Counted from the first letter of the stretch, positions 16,170-24,340 are shown. The stretch is DNA of 64,000 nt from an uncultured Eubacteriales bacterium (GCA_934636435.1 CAKUAQ010000003.1:1-64000), one strand, 5' to 3'. The notes: a model not told the origin generated them from the letters alone. Made by a program: numbers and translations.

Positions 16170-16490
16170 GGCGTTGAGCGGGTCTTTGCGGATGCGCAGG
16201 AGAAACCTGCGATGCGTTATACACGCCGCGGGGGCTTGGCCGCCGTCACGCGATGGGTCAGGCTTAAATGTGCGGCCACGAGCCTGAAAAAGCCGGCAAA
16301 TCGGAGTTAAAAAAACTCCGTTTCCCGGGTTATATTCGTTGATGATTCCTCAAACTGCAGGAGACCCCCTGCTTTCGTTATTTGAAAGCAAGGGGGGCTT
16401 TGACAGGCTGAAACACCGCCGGGTTTCATTCGGAACCCGGCGGTGTTTATCGCTTATATCTGCAGGCGGCCGCGCGGCGCGCCCGCAATA
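15980..16490. other. Intergenic region after the lipoprotein copy 2
   Basis: To 16169 it repeats the tail of copy 1, including the minus-strand open fragment that ends at 16038. Here that frame stays open on the minus strand from at least 16320, but it crosses a hairpin (CGGAGTT and AACTCCG, 16302-16320), so coding is doubtful there. A second hairpin, CCCCCTGCTTTC with GAAAGCAAGGGGG, spans about 16364-16397. No complete gene is seen. Confidence 0.5.
16411..16448. terminator. Strong hairpin downstream of the glycosyltransferase gene
   Basis: AAACACCGCCGGGTT and AACCCGGCGGTGTTT surround eight bases: a 15-bp stem with A/T ends in both directions. On the minus strand it lies about 40 bp past the gene ending at 16491. 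Confidence 0.85.
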
Positions 16491-17549
16491 TCATACTTTG
16501 AATACAAACCGGCGCTGGATCTGATAGCTGACGCAAAACAGCACCGTATCCACCAGGAATTTCACCCCTGTCTGGTGCAGCGGCAGCAGAGCGCAGACCA
16601 CCATCACCAGCCCGGCGCTGGCCAGCATCTGGCATACGCACAGAGCGTAGTATTTCCATAGGGCCTGTCCCAGCGATTCTCGTGAGCGGAACACGGCCCG
16701 TCGATTGAGGGTGAAATTCAAAAGCGACGAGCAGACCCGCGCCACCACGGTGGACCATAGAATTTGCTGCTCCTCCGGCAGACCGGCGAACAGTAGATGA
16801 CCGCACAGGGTGAACAGACCCAGATCCAGCAGGAAGCAGCCGAGGCTTGCTCCCATATATCCGATGAAATGCCGCAGGATCAGCCAGTATATCCGCAGAC
16901 TGTCCCGCACCGGGCGGAAATGACTGGTTTGGTTTTCTTCTATATAGATGGTTTCGATGGGCAGCTCCGCACAGGGGATCCGCAGCCGTCGCAGCTCCAG
17001 CAGCATATTCGTCTCATACTCGAACCGTTCGCCGGACACCAGCATGAGCGGCTCCAGAAACTGCCGGGGGATGCCCCGCAGCCCGGTCTGGGTGTCGCTG
17101 ACCCGCAGGCCGCACAGCAGCCGGAAGGTCAGGCTGGTGGTGCGATTACCGAAACGGCTGCGCGCCGGCACGTCGGGACGGCTGAAATCCCGCACCCCCA
17201 GATACAGTCGGCTGTCATCCGCCAGCAGTGCCTGCGCCAGCCGCAGCACATCGGCGGCGCCGTGCTGTCCGTCGCCGTCCACCGTCACCACGCCCCGGCA
17301 CTCCGGACGCTGCTCCAATATATAGGCGAAAGCCGTTTTCAGCGCCCGTCCCTTGCCCCGATTCACCTCATGGCGCAGCACCGTCACGCCGGGCAGCACC
17401 GCCGCCTGCCGGAAGGGCTCCATGTGGCCCTCGTCGCTGCCGTCGTTGACCAGCAGCACATCGGTGAATCCCGCATCCAGCATTCCCCGCACCACCCGCA
17501 GCAGCTTCTCGTCCGGATTCAGTGAGGGAATAATAACCGTAATATCCAT
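16491..17549 (-). CDS. GT2 glycosyltransferase fused to a GtrA-like membrane domain
   Basis: A 352-residue two-domain protein. Residues 1 to about 215 are a dolichol-phosphate-mannose-synthase-like GT2 domain: DITVIIPSLNPDEKLL, VNDGS, the DXD-like VTVDGDGQHG and DTQTGLRG. The remaining part has four hydrophobic helices (YMGASLGCFLLDLGLF, then others ending CVSYQIQRRFVFKV) typical of GtrA/DPMS flippase-like domains. Such proteins transfer a sugar to undecaprenyl phosphate and may help flip it for wall-polymer or lipid glycosylation. The start at 17549 has AAAGGGG seven bases upstream. It appears to be a single-gene unit. Confidence 0.9.
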   Translation of the reverse strand: MDITVIIPSLNPDEKLLRVVRGMLDAGFTDVLLVNDGSDEGHMEPFRQAAVLPGVTVLRHEVNRGKGRALKTAFAYILEQRPECRGVVTVDGDGQHGAADVLRLAQALLADDSRLYLGVRDFSRPDVPARSRFGNRTTSLTFRLLCGLRVSDTQTGLRGIPRQFLEPLMLVSGERFEYETNMLLELRRLRIPCAELPIETIYIEENQTSHFRPVRDSLRIYWLILRHFIGYMGASLGCFLLDLGLFTLCGHLLFAGLPEEQQILWSTVVARVCSSLLNFTLNRRAVFRSRESLGQALWKYYALCVCQMLASAGLVMVVCALLPLHQTGVKFLVDTVLFCVSYQIQRRFVFKV

Positions 17550-17650
17550 CCTGCAACCCCTTTGTACACTGTCCAAAAAATAGAGTGGGAAATGTCGCCA
17601 TTCCCCACTCCAGTATACCAAACATTCCGGAAAAAGACAACCCCGAATTT

Positions 17651-19072
17651 TTATCCCTGCGGTTGCTCCACCACCCCGGCAAACAGCATAGTACCGGTGT
17701 CGCCGGTGATATAGAACAGGAACGGGCGATCCAGGTGGAAATCCACCCGGGGCGGGTCCTTAGGCATCATGGATCCGTCCTTCAGCTCCACGGTAAAGGC
17801 TGCCGCCGTGCAGCCCTCCTCGTCCACCGTCACCCGGGCGGCGTGCTGAATCCGGGTCAGACACCCACCATCGTCGGAGAGAGAAGAAAAGTCGGCGCGC
17901 TCCTCGTCAAACACATCCGTCACGCCCAGCGCCTGCAGCCCTGCCGCCAGGTCCATATCGCCGGATACGTCAAATTTCGGTACCCGGAGAGACACCCGGC
18001 TGGTCTGCCCCTCGCCCATATCCCTCAGCCACGCGCCGCTCGTCAGCAGCGTATCCGGGGACACACCCGCATCGGGCAGCACAAACCACATCCGGCAGGA
18101 ATCGGCGCCAAACTCCAGACTCAGCGCCCGAAAGCCCTCGCCGGAATAGACATCGGTATCCCAATTTTCCTGGCGCAGATACTCGCAGGTCACGTCTCCC
18201 GCCGCCGCATGGAACACATCGGACACGGTATTTGCCGGGTCAAACTCATATGACCACCGGCTGCTGAAATACACCGTGCTGGCCAGCGCGATCACCGTTC
18301 TCTCCTGCAGCTCCACCGCGTCCACCGCCTGCTTCAGCAGCCCACCGGTCTGCTGGTTCAGCCAGCCCCGCAGCGATTGGTTATATCCATCCGAGCCCAT
18401 TTTGCCGCTGAAGGAGGAGGCAAAATAGTCCTTGGCCAGCGTATCCAGCGTTTTCTGCCGATAGCCGCCCCCCTGCCGCAGCCACAATGAATTAGCCAGT
18501 CGGCAGATGCCCTGCCGACTGTCCCGGTATTCCGCCAGCCACAGGGCGTTCACCCGCTGCCGCAGCTGCTCCGCGGTATCGGCACCCAGCAGCTGCAAAA
18601 TCTGACTGCGGCTGTCGCCGTCGGTGCATTCCGCCAGCATGCCCAACGCCATATACAGATTCAGCGGCGACATAACCCGGTTTTCTCCGTTGCGCCCGGA
18701 CAAAAATTGCCGGGTAACAGCGGTCTGATAGGCGGACAGGGATGGCACCGCCGCGGCGCGCCGGTCATTCTCCCAGCAGCGATCCCACCAGTCCTCCCCC
18801 GCCTGCGGGTCGGTGTAGTTTCCCTCGTCATCCCGCTCCGGCTCGGTCAGCTCCGGCGGATAGACCGCCATCGCCAGCATCCGGGCACTGCCCGGCAGTC
18901 CGGTGGCGGGGCGGCGGTTCGGCAGCAGCACCGCCCCCGCCCCGATGGCAATGCAGGCGGCGGCCGCCACCGCGCCGATCCACCAATTCCGTTTTTTGCG
19001 CCGGGGGACGGTCCTCACCACCAGAGAATCCTCCACCCGACCGATGGCGTCGCTCAGTTGTTCTTTGTTCAT
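17651..19072 (-). CDS. Membrane-anchored serpin coupled to an ECF sigma factor
   Basis: A 473-residue protein. Residues 1-29 are cytoplasmic and charged (ending RRKKRN), residues 30-50 are one transmembrane helix (WWIGAVAAAACIAIGAGAVLL), and the rest, outside the cell, is a serpin domain with NRVMSPLNLYMALGML, KMGSDGYNQSLRGWLNQQTGG, and the hinge VDEEGCTAAAFTVELKDG before DRPFLFYITG. The hinge has small residues, as inhibitory serpins need, although CTAAAF is not a perfect match. Serpins trap serine or cysteine proteases through the reactive loop. The ATG overlaps the sigma-factor stop as ATGA; this is the position of an anti-sigma gene, and the N-terminal layout is anti-sigma-like. Confidence 0.9.
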   Translation of the reverse strand: MNKEQLSDAIGRVEDSLVVRTVPRRKKRNWWIGAVAAAACIAIGAGAVLLPNRRPATGLPGSARMLAMAVYPPELTEPERDDEGNYTDPQAGEDWWDRCWENDRRAAAVPSLSAYQTAVTRQFLSGRNGENRVMSPLNLYMALGMLAECTDGDSRSQILQLLGADTAEQLRQRVNALWLAEYRDSRQGICRLANSLWLRQGGGYRQKTLDTLAKDYFASSFSGKMGSDGYNQSLRGWLNQQTGGLLKQAVDAVELQERTVIALASTVYFSSRWSYEFDPANTVSDVFHAAAGDVTCEYLRQENWDTDVYSGEGFRALSLEFGADSCRMWFVLPDAGVSPDTLLTSGAWLRDMGEGQTSRVSLRVPKFDVSGDMDLAAGLQALGVTDVFDEERADFSSLSDDGGCLTRIQHAARVTVDEEGCTAAAFTVELKDGSMMPKDPPRVDFHLDRPFLFYITGDTGTMLFAGVVEQPQG

Positions 19073-19629
19073 ATGTCCCAGCCCTCCTGTTCCAGATATT
19101 GCCGCAGTGCCTGCCGCGCCCGGCAGAGCCGGCTTTTGACACTGCCCTGCGGCTCGTGCAGGCGGTCGGCGATGGCTCGGATCGGCTCGGCATAAAAATA
19201 CCGCTGCATAAACGCCTGCTGCACCGGCTCCGGCTGCGCAGACAGCCACCGTCCGATCGCCTCCGCCAGCGCAGCGCCCTCCGCCTCGCTCTGGGGTGTT
19301 TCCGCACCGCTGACGCAATCCGCCAGCTCCTCCAGCGAGACGGCGTATTCCGTGCCGCTCCGTTTCTCCGCCCGGCGGCGGCGGTAGCGGTCGATGGACA
19401 CCTGCCGCAAAATCCGGATCACATAGGCGCACAGGGACTCCGGCTTATGGGGCGGCAGGGAGCTCCAGGTGTGCCAATAGGTATCGTTGACGCACTCCCG
19501 GCTATCCTCCCAATCGGATAAAATCCGATACGACAGCCCCCGCAGTATCTGTCCATACGCCCGGTCGGTCTCCCGGATGGCGCGCTCCTGCCGCTGCCAA
19601 TACAGCTCGACGATCTGTCGATCCTCCAT
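19069..19629 (-). CDS. ECF-type RNA polymerase sigma factor
   Basis: A 186-residue group 4 sigma factor. Region 2 contains ILSDWEDSRECVNDTYWHTW and CAYVIRILRQVSIDRYRRRR; region 4 is VQQAFMQRYFYAEPIRAIADRL with SVKSRLCRARQALRQYL. Start at 19629 with GAGGGGG seven bases upstream. It is followed without a gap by the membrane serpin. An ECF-like promoter sits directly upstream at about 19650-19679, so autoregulation is likely. The combination suggests a cell-surface signal that involves protease activity. Confidence 0.92.
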   Translation of the reverse strand: MEDRQIVELYWQRQERAIRETDRAYGQILRGLSYRILSDWEDSRECVNDTYWHTWSSLPPHKPESLCAYVIRILRQVSIDRYRRRRAEKRSGTEYAVSLEELADCVSGAETPQSEAEGAALAEAIGRWLSAQPEPVQQAFMQRYFYAEPIRAIADRLHEPQGSVKSRLCRARQALRQYLEQEGWDI

Positions 19630-19649
19630 CGTCTCACCCCCTCGCTCTC

Positions 19650-19679
19650 TAAGCCGCAAAAATCCGGATAAGGTTGCAA
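19650..19679 (-). promoter_or_regulatory. Candidate ECF autoregulatory promoter
   Basis: On the minus strand TGCAACCTT is followed about 13 bases later by GCGGCTTA. It resembles the -35/-10 pair seen before many clostridial ECF operons (TGCAACC and CGTCTA-like, recalled), and no sigma-A promoter is seen in the 60 bp between terminator and gene. Confidence 0.45.
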
Positions 19680-19686
19680 AAAATCC

Positions 19687-19726
19687 AAAAAAATGCAGGG
19701 CCGCCCCATGAAAAGAGCAGCCCTGC
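19687..19726 (-). terminator. Terminator of the DUF4349 gene
   Basis: On the minus strand TGCAGGGCTGC pairs with GCGGCCCTGCA around a loop of about a dozen bases, followed by T7. It separates this gene from the sigma-serpin operon. Confidence 0.85.
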
Positions 19727-19733
19727 ACGCCGT

Positions 19734-20630
19734 TTACGATTCGTTTGTGTGCGTGGGCGGCTGCGTGGGCGGGGTATATACCGTCCGTCCCTGTTGCCGC
19801 TGTGCCTTGCGCTGCCGCCGCTGCCTGCGGGTCGCCAGCAGCACAATCACCACCACTGCCGCCGCAATCAGCAGAAACGGCAGCATCCACACCAGCGCGA
19901 TGCCGATATCCTTGAATACCTCCAGCGCTGTGGAGAAGGCTCCGGTGAAGGCTTCCGCCAGCCGGGTGCCATACGGCGTATTGCCGCTGCGGGTCAGGGC
20001 GGTCTGGTACAGGCGCACCCGTACCGTGGCATAGGAAACCTGATTGTCATAGCGCTTGAGCTGCCCGGTGAGGCTGTCCAGCTCTCCCTGTACCTTCGCC
20101 AGCTCCTGCTCCAGCTTGAGGAGCGTATCCAGATTTTCCGCCCGCTCGATGAGTGCCAGCAGCCGGTCCCGCTGGGCGGTCTTTGCCTTGATATGGGCGT
20201 CGGTATCGTAGTATTGGTCGGTGATATCCTCCTCGCTGCGGGAATGGCTCTGCACCGTCCCTACCTGCGCCAGCGCCGCCCCGAACCCCTCCACCTTGTC
20301 GGTAGGCAGGCGCAGCACATAATAGCCGCTGCCGTTATCGGTGGATTCGCCGCTGATGTCCGATTCCTCCACATAGCCGCCCTGCTCCTGCACCAGCGCT
20401 TCCAGCCGCTGCACCGCCTCGGTGAATTTCTGCGTCTGTACCTCATAGCGGGCGGTGACGATCACCTTGCGCCGGGTGGCGGCGCTGCCGGATACGCTGC
20501 CGTCTTCCTCGGCGGCATGGGTGTCATCCCCCGCGGCCGCCCGGTTGTACGCCTTGCCGCCTGCGCCGCAGGCGGTCAGTCCGATCAGCAGGCACAGCGC
20601 CAGCAGGGCGATTCCGATACGCTTTTTCAT
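19734..20630 (-). CDS. DUF4349-domain lipoprotein
   Basis: A 298-residue lipoprotein. The signal peptide ends in LIGLTAC (lipobox, Cys 21), followed by a flexible linker, then the DUF4349 domain: VIVTARYEVQTQKFTEAVQRLEALVQEQGGYVE, LRLPTDKVEGF, DITDQYYDTDAHIKAK, and a coiled coil RLLALIERAENLDTLLKLEQEL with ISYATV-like strand SYATVRVRL. Near the C-terminus one transmembrane helix (IALVWMLPFLLIAAAVVVIVLL) precedes a basic tail. The function is unknown; the domain is common in Gram-positives next to sigma/anti-sigma genes, as here. GGAGGAG precedes the ATG. Confidence 0.9.
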   Translation of the reverse strand: MKKRIGIALLALCLLIGLTACGAGGKAYNRAAAGDDTHAAEEDGSVSGSAATRRKVIVTARYEVQTQKFTEAVQRLEALVQEQGGYVEESDISGESTDNGSGYYVLRLPTDKVEGFGAALAQVGTVQSHSRSEEDITDQYYDTDAHIKAKTAQRDRLLALIERAENLDTLLKLEQELAKVQGELDSLTGQLKRYDNQVSYATVRVRLYQTALTRSGNTPYGTRLAEAFTGAFSTALEVFKDIGIALVWMLPFLLIAAAVVVIVLLATRRQRRQRKAQRQQGRTVYTPPTQPPTHTNES

Positions 20631-20808
20631 TCTCCTCCAACCTCCTTCGGTGGTATTCTGAGAGCATCATACCATATGGGGACGTTTTTGGCAAATGACA
20701 GTTTTGTAACCGCGTGTCCGTGCCCCGGGCTTTGCGGGAAACGGCGGGGATAATTCTTGCGGATTTCTTACATTTTCGGCGGAAAATCTTACATTTTGGC
20801 AGAGCCCC

Positions 20809-20838
20809 TTTACAAGTGACCGGTTCCCATAGTATACT
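20809..20838 (+). promoter_or_regulatory. Promoter of the LiaF-like operon
   Basis: TTTACA, 18 bp, TATACT, about 53 bp upstream of the start at 20891. Two TTACATTTT-type direct repeats (20769-20777 and 20790-20798) lie upstream and could be regulator sites. Confidence 0.7.
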
Positions 20839-20890
20839 GCTCGTGTAACCGGCGGAGATGTTGCCGGAATCTTTGGAGGTGTGACCGACT

Positions 20891-21574
20891 ATGAAACGGA
20901 GTACCAAAATATTATGGGGCGTGGCGCTGGTGGCCATCGGCGTGCTGTATGGCTTGAAAGCGCTGAACCTCATCGAATTCACCCTGTTCTTCGACGGCTG
21001 GTGGACGCTGTTCCTGATCGTCCCCTGTCTCGTCGGGCTGTTTACGGAGCGGGAAAAGATGGGCAACCTGATCGGCCTGCTGCTGGGCGTGTTCCTGCTG
21101 CTGTGCTGTCAGGATGTGCTGAGCTTCGATCTGCTGTGGAAGCTGGCTGTGCCGATCGTGATCGTGCTGATCGGCATACGGCTGATTTTCGGCAGCCTGT
21201 GGAACCGTCGGCTGAAGCCGATCCCCGCCGGCCCCGCGCCGGACGGCACCGGTGTGCGCACCGCCTATGCCGCCTTTTCCGGCTCCGAGCTGCGGTGCGA
21301 CGGCGAGGTGTTTGAGGGCGCACAGCTGACCGCCGTGTTCGGCGGGGTCAAATGCGATCTGCGGGGCGCGCTCATCCAGAGGGATTGCGTGATCCGTGCC
21401 AGCGCCACCTTCGGCGGCATCGACATTTTGCTGCCCCCGACGGTCAATGTGCAGATTCGTTCCGACTCGCTGTTCGGCGGCATCTCCGATAAGACGCACC
21501 GCACCACCCTCCCCGGCGTTCCCACGGTCTATGTGAACGGCACCTGCCTGTTTGGGGGGGTGGACATCCAGTGA
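20891..21574 (+). CDS. LiaF-like membrane protein
   Basis: A 227-residue protein. The first 110 residues form four hydrophobic helices of the LiaF/DUF5668 type (ILWGVALVAIGVLYGLKAL, WTLFLIVPCLVGLF, GLLLGVFLLLCC, VPIVIVLIGIRLIFG). The rest is a beta-helical LiaF C-terminal domain with repeats such as AYAAFSGSELRCDGEVFEGA, TAVFGGVKCDLRGA and ATFGGIDILLPP. LiaF inhibits the LiaS kinase of the cell-envelope stress system in Bacillus; no kinase or regulator is encoded next to it here. GGAGG lies ten bases upstream. It overlaps the next gene by 4 bp. Confidence 0.88.
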   Translation: MKRSTKILWGVALVAIGVLYGLKALNLIEFTLFFDGWWTLFLIVPCLVGLFTEREKMGNLIGLLLGVFLLLCCQDVLSFDLLWKLAVPIVIVLIGIRLIFGSLWNRRLKPIPAGPAPDGTGVRTAYAAFSGSELRCDGEVFEGAQLTAVFGGVKCDLRGALIQRDCVIRASATFGGIDILLPPTVNVQIRSDSLFGGISDKTHRTTLPGVPTVYVNGTCLFGGVDIQ

Positions 21575-22437
21575 AAGCCTGGCAGCGGGGCATCCAGTAT
21601 GCGGCCATCGCATTGGCGATCGCCCTGTGTATCACCATTGTCGGCGGCATTGTCGGCGGGCTGCGGTTTGCCACCGAACTGCTGGAGGTATGGCATTCCC
21701 GCGGTGATGTGCCGGCCGGCACCTCGTCCGTCTCCGACAGCGCCATCGTCGACAACAATAGCTATACCCCCTCCGGTACGGTGCGGGAGCTGGAGCTGGA
21801 GATCGGCGCCGCGACGTTGCAGATTTGCACCGGCGAGACATTTCGGCTGGAGACGAATCTCAAAAAACTGACGGTCAGCGAGGAGGCCGGTGTGTGGGTG
21901 ATCCGGCAGGGCGCGGAGCGGTTTCCCACGAATCTGTCGGATCGCTATATCCGCCTGACGGTTCCCGCCGACGCCGCGTTGGATAAGGTGGAGCTGGAGG
22001 CCGGCGCCGGGAATGTGAATGTTGAAGCCCTGACCGCCGCCGAGCTGGATCTGGAATTGGGCGCCGGTCAGTTCCGCGCCGGGTCGCTCACCGTCACCGG
22101 AAAAGCGGAGATCGAAGGCGGCGCCGGTCGGCTGGCGATCGAGGGCGGTACGCTGCACGATCTGGATATGCAGATGGGCGCCGGCAAAACGGAGCTGCGC
22201 GCCCGTCTCAGCGGCGATTGCAGCTTGGATGTGGGGATGGGCGCGGCCGAGATCGCCCTGTCGGGCAGTCGTGAGGACTATCGGCTGCGCATCGACAAGG
22301 GACCGGGGTATGTCACCGTGGACGGGAAAGCCGTCCGGAGCGGTGATGTGATCGGCGACGGTGCGACCCGGGTCGCGTTGACCGGCGGGATGGGACGTAT
22401 CACCGTCGAATATACCGCCGACAGCGCCACCCGCTGA
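21571..22437 (+). CDS. DUF4097-family beta-helix membrane protein
   Basis: A 288-residue protein starting with GTG overlapping the preceding stop (GTGA). One N-terminal transmembrane helix (IALAIALCITIVGGIVGGL) anchors it; the rest is a repetitive beta-helix: LELEIGAATLQI, VELEAGAGNVNVEA, LDLELGAGQFRAGS, AEIEGGAGRLAIEGG, LDMQMGAGKTEL, LDVGMGAAEIAL. The E-x-GAG spacing of about 20 residues defines coils of a right-handed solenoid, typical of DUF4097. Role unknown; it is probably a partner of the LiaF-like protein in envelope-stress sensing, given the translational coupling. Confidence 0.88.
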   Translation: MKAWQRGIQYAAIALAIALCITIVGGIVGGLRFATELLEVWHSRGDVPAGTSSVSDSAIVDNNSYTPSGTVRELELEIGAATLQICTGETFRLETNLKKLTVSEEAGVWVIRQGAERFPTNLSDRYIRLTVPADAALDKVELEAGAGNVNVEALTAAELDLELGAGQFRAGSLTVTGKAEIEGGAGRLAIEGGTLHDLDMQMGAGKTELRARLSGDCSLDVGMGAAEIALSGSREDYRLRIDKGPGYVTVDGKAVRSGDVIGDGATRVALTGGMGRITVEYTADSATR

Positions 22438-22603
22438 TCGCAGCGGCGATAGGGGAGCGTACACAGCGCCCACCGCGTTTTTCGTATGTGTTCCGACTGT
22501 GCTTTGCAGCCGCCCGGCGGTGTGTTTTGCCCCGGAGAGGCAGGAGCGGCTGCCCGCCGTGGGGTATACTCGCCCATCGACGCAAAGACGAATAGAAAAA
22601 ACG

Positions 22604-22642
22604 AAAGGCCGACTCGGGAGAATAACTCCCGGGGCGGCCTTT
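22604..22642 (-). terminator. Terminator of the XRE regulator gene
   Basis: AAAGGCCG and CGGCCTTT with inner arms CGGGAG/CTCCCG; on the minus strand the hairpin is followed by CGTTTTTTC. Confidence 0.85.
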
Positions 22643-22654
22643 TCTGCGCCAAGA

Positions 22655-23002
22655 TCAGGCTTTGCGGCCCTTGTCCGCCTTGCCGATGGCAGCATTGTAT
22701 TTCACGAATATCTTGCCCTGCTCCAGAAAGATGCGCTGCTGTTCGGGGGTGAGGGAGCGGAATACCCGTATAAGCTCCGTTTCCTCCGGTGTTTCGGCGG
22801 AGCCGGTCGGGTATTCCAGCAGATAGTCGGCGGTGACGCCGAAATAGGCGGATAACAGCTTGAGGGTGGCGAAATCCGGCTCGCTGGTGCCCTGCACATA
22901 GCCGCCCAGCGTGGAAACCGGGATGTGCAGCTCCAGCGCCGTTTGTTTTTGGGTCAGTCCCCGTTCTTCGATCAGCCGGTGCAGTTGCTCGTGGAAGGCC
23001 AT
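22655..23002 (-). CDS. XRE-family transcriptional regulator
   Basis: A 115-residue protein with an N-terminal helix-turn-helix of Cro/C1 type: LIEERGLTQKQTALELHIPVSTLGGYVQGTSEPD at about residues 10-43, then LKLLSAYFGVTADYLLEY. The C-terminal part is helical and may dimerise. ATG 23002 has AAGGAG nine bases upstream, better than the ATG at 23008. Divergent from the AT-rich lipoprotein gene at 23146; a 143-bp shared control region contains promoter-like sequences in both directions, so it may control both. Confidence 0.88.
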   Translation of the reverse strand: MAFHEQLHRLIEERGLTQKQTALELHIPVSTLGGYVQGTSEPDFATLKLLSAYFGVTADYLLEYPTGSAETPEETELIRVFRSLTPEQQRIFLEQGKIFVKYNAAIGKADKGRKA

Positions 23003-23083
23003 GGTCATCCGCTCCTTTTCTCTTCATCGCTCCTCTATTGTACTGGAGAAATAAGACTGAACAAACGGAAAACGAAATAATCG

Positions 23084-23112
23084 CTGACAAAACGAATATA
23101 TAGTTATATAAT
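23084..23112 (+). promoter_or_regulatory. Promoter of the AT-rich lipoprotein gene
   Basis: CTGACA, 17 bp, TATAAT, about 33 bp upstream of the ATG. On the other strand TTGTTC and TACAAT (16-bp spacing, about 23041-23068) could start the XRE gene. Confidence 0.7.
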
Positions 23113-23145
23113 GAGGGTGAAAATAAAGATATTGGAGAGTGTGAA

Positions 23146-24174
23146 ATGAAAGTATCGAATTTTATTTGCATTTTGGTTTGCGTATGCTTGATCGGCGGAT
23201 GTAATAGCAGAACCGAGCCGACATCAGTAACCAAGTCGAAAACTATCACTACGACCAGTGAATATATGGGAGCGACAACTGAAAAAAGCGTTAGTACTAC
23301 TTCAACGACAAATGTCGTAAAGACACAAGCGCCAATAAAGACAACGGAAAAAGTTCAAATACAATCGACTGCTACGTCACCTGCAACGCAGACATCGCAA
23401 TTGTCCAATGCGAATTCGGGAAAACAGTATGGACTTGGGGAAAAGTGGGTGGTTGATAATCAATGGGAATTGACGTTTACTGCAGTGGAGAGGCACAGCT
23501 TTTGCAATAGATATTCCGATGGAAATGGGTATAGTGACTGTATAGTGTTTACGTATTCGTATAAGAATTTAGGGTATACCGGCAGTATTCAAGATTTGTT
23601 CATATCTTCATCTAATCTGAGTGTGTATGACGAGAGTGGTGAAGCCGCCGATTTGTACCCCTGTACACATACACAATCACCTAAAGTTTGTTCGGTCGGA
23701 ACAAAATGCACGGCGCAACAGGCATACAAACTAAAAAACTCAGGAAAATACATCACAATAGTGGCTAATCAATACACGTCCAATAACATGGGCAAACAGC
23801 GCACTACATTTAGATTGGATATATCGGGGGAATCTGCTGGCAATTCTGTCGGCGGCGAGACTTTTCTATCCGATGTAAAGACATGTGCAGATTTTCAGTA
23901 TGCTCCCGACTATGGCGCGACTATTGGAATTACCTATGATATGCATACAACCAATACATATGCGTATTCGATTGATAAAGTTATGGCAGTCGATCCGAAT
24001 TCCCAAAGTCTTGCAAACTATATGTATTTGCTGCAAAGATGTGGGTATTCATTGACAAATGATATTTATCTTAACGGCGATAAATTTACATCGTTTGTCA
24101 ATACTACATTCAATCGTACAATTTCTTTCAGATGCGATACGAAAACAGGCTATGTTTTAATCTTAGTAAAATGA
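23146..24174 (+). CDS. Lipoprotein with threonine-rich linker, AT-rich
   Basis: A 342-residue lipoprotein. The signal peptide ends CLIGGC (Cys 19). Residues 20 to about 85 are a low-complexity Thr/Ser/Lys linker, as used to reach through the cell wall. Then comes a folded domain beginning YGLGEKWVVDNQWELTFTAVE, with VFTYSYKNLGYTGSIQDLFI, resembling Ig-like DUF4352/DUF5067 domains, and a second unassigned domain (about residues 230-342). Cysteines are paired (SFCNRYSDGNGYSDC, YPCTHTQSPKVC), unusual for a cytoplasm-free Gram-positive surface protein. Base composition is much more AT-rich than its neighbours, a sign of recent acquisition. Confidence 0.75.
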   Translation: MKVSNFICILVCVCLIGGCNSRTEPTSVTKSKTITTTSEYMGATTEKSVSTTSTTNVVKTQAPIKTTEKVQIQSTATSPATQTSQLSNANSGKQYGLGEKWVVDNQWELTFTAVERHSFCNRYSDGNGYSDCIVFTYSYKNLGYTGSIQDLFISSSNLSVYDESGEAADLYPCTHTQSPKVCSVGTKCTAQQAYKLKNSGKYITIVANQYTSNNMGKQRTTFRLDISGESAGNSVGGETFLSDVKTCADFQYAPDYGATIGITYDMHTTNTYAYSIDKVMAVDPNSQSLANYMYLLQRCGYSLTNDIYLNGDKFTSFVNTTFNRTISFRCDTKTGYVLILVK

Positions 24175-24264
24175 CGTACTTTTTGCAGAATCCACAAAGT
24201 CGATAGAGCGTGTAGTGTTATTTTCTTCCGCCTATGTGCCTCTTTTCGCTTGATAGATGCAGAA

Positions 24265-24302
24265 ACGCCCCGGCATCGGTCCATGGACCGATGCCGGGGC
24301 GT
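24265..24302. terminator. Perfect 38-bp palindrome between lipoprotein and rhaA
   Basis: ACGCCCCGGCATCGGTCC and its exact reverse complement meet with no loop. On the minus strand TTTC follows, so it probably ends the rhaA transcript; it could also end the convergent lipoprotein gene. Confidence 0.65.
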
Positions 24303-24340
24303 AACGGCGTTTGTGTTCAGTTGCTTCGCTGCATGGGTTT

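Noticed and set aside
24265..24302. Perfect 38-bp palindrome as a transposon end or attachment site
   Set aside because: It is placed between two convergent genes, has no partner copy or flanking target duplication, and is best explained as a terminator.
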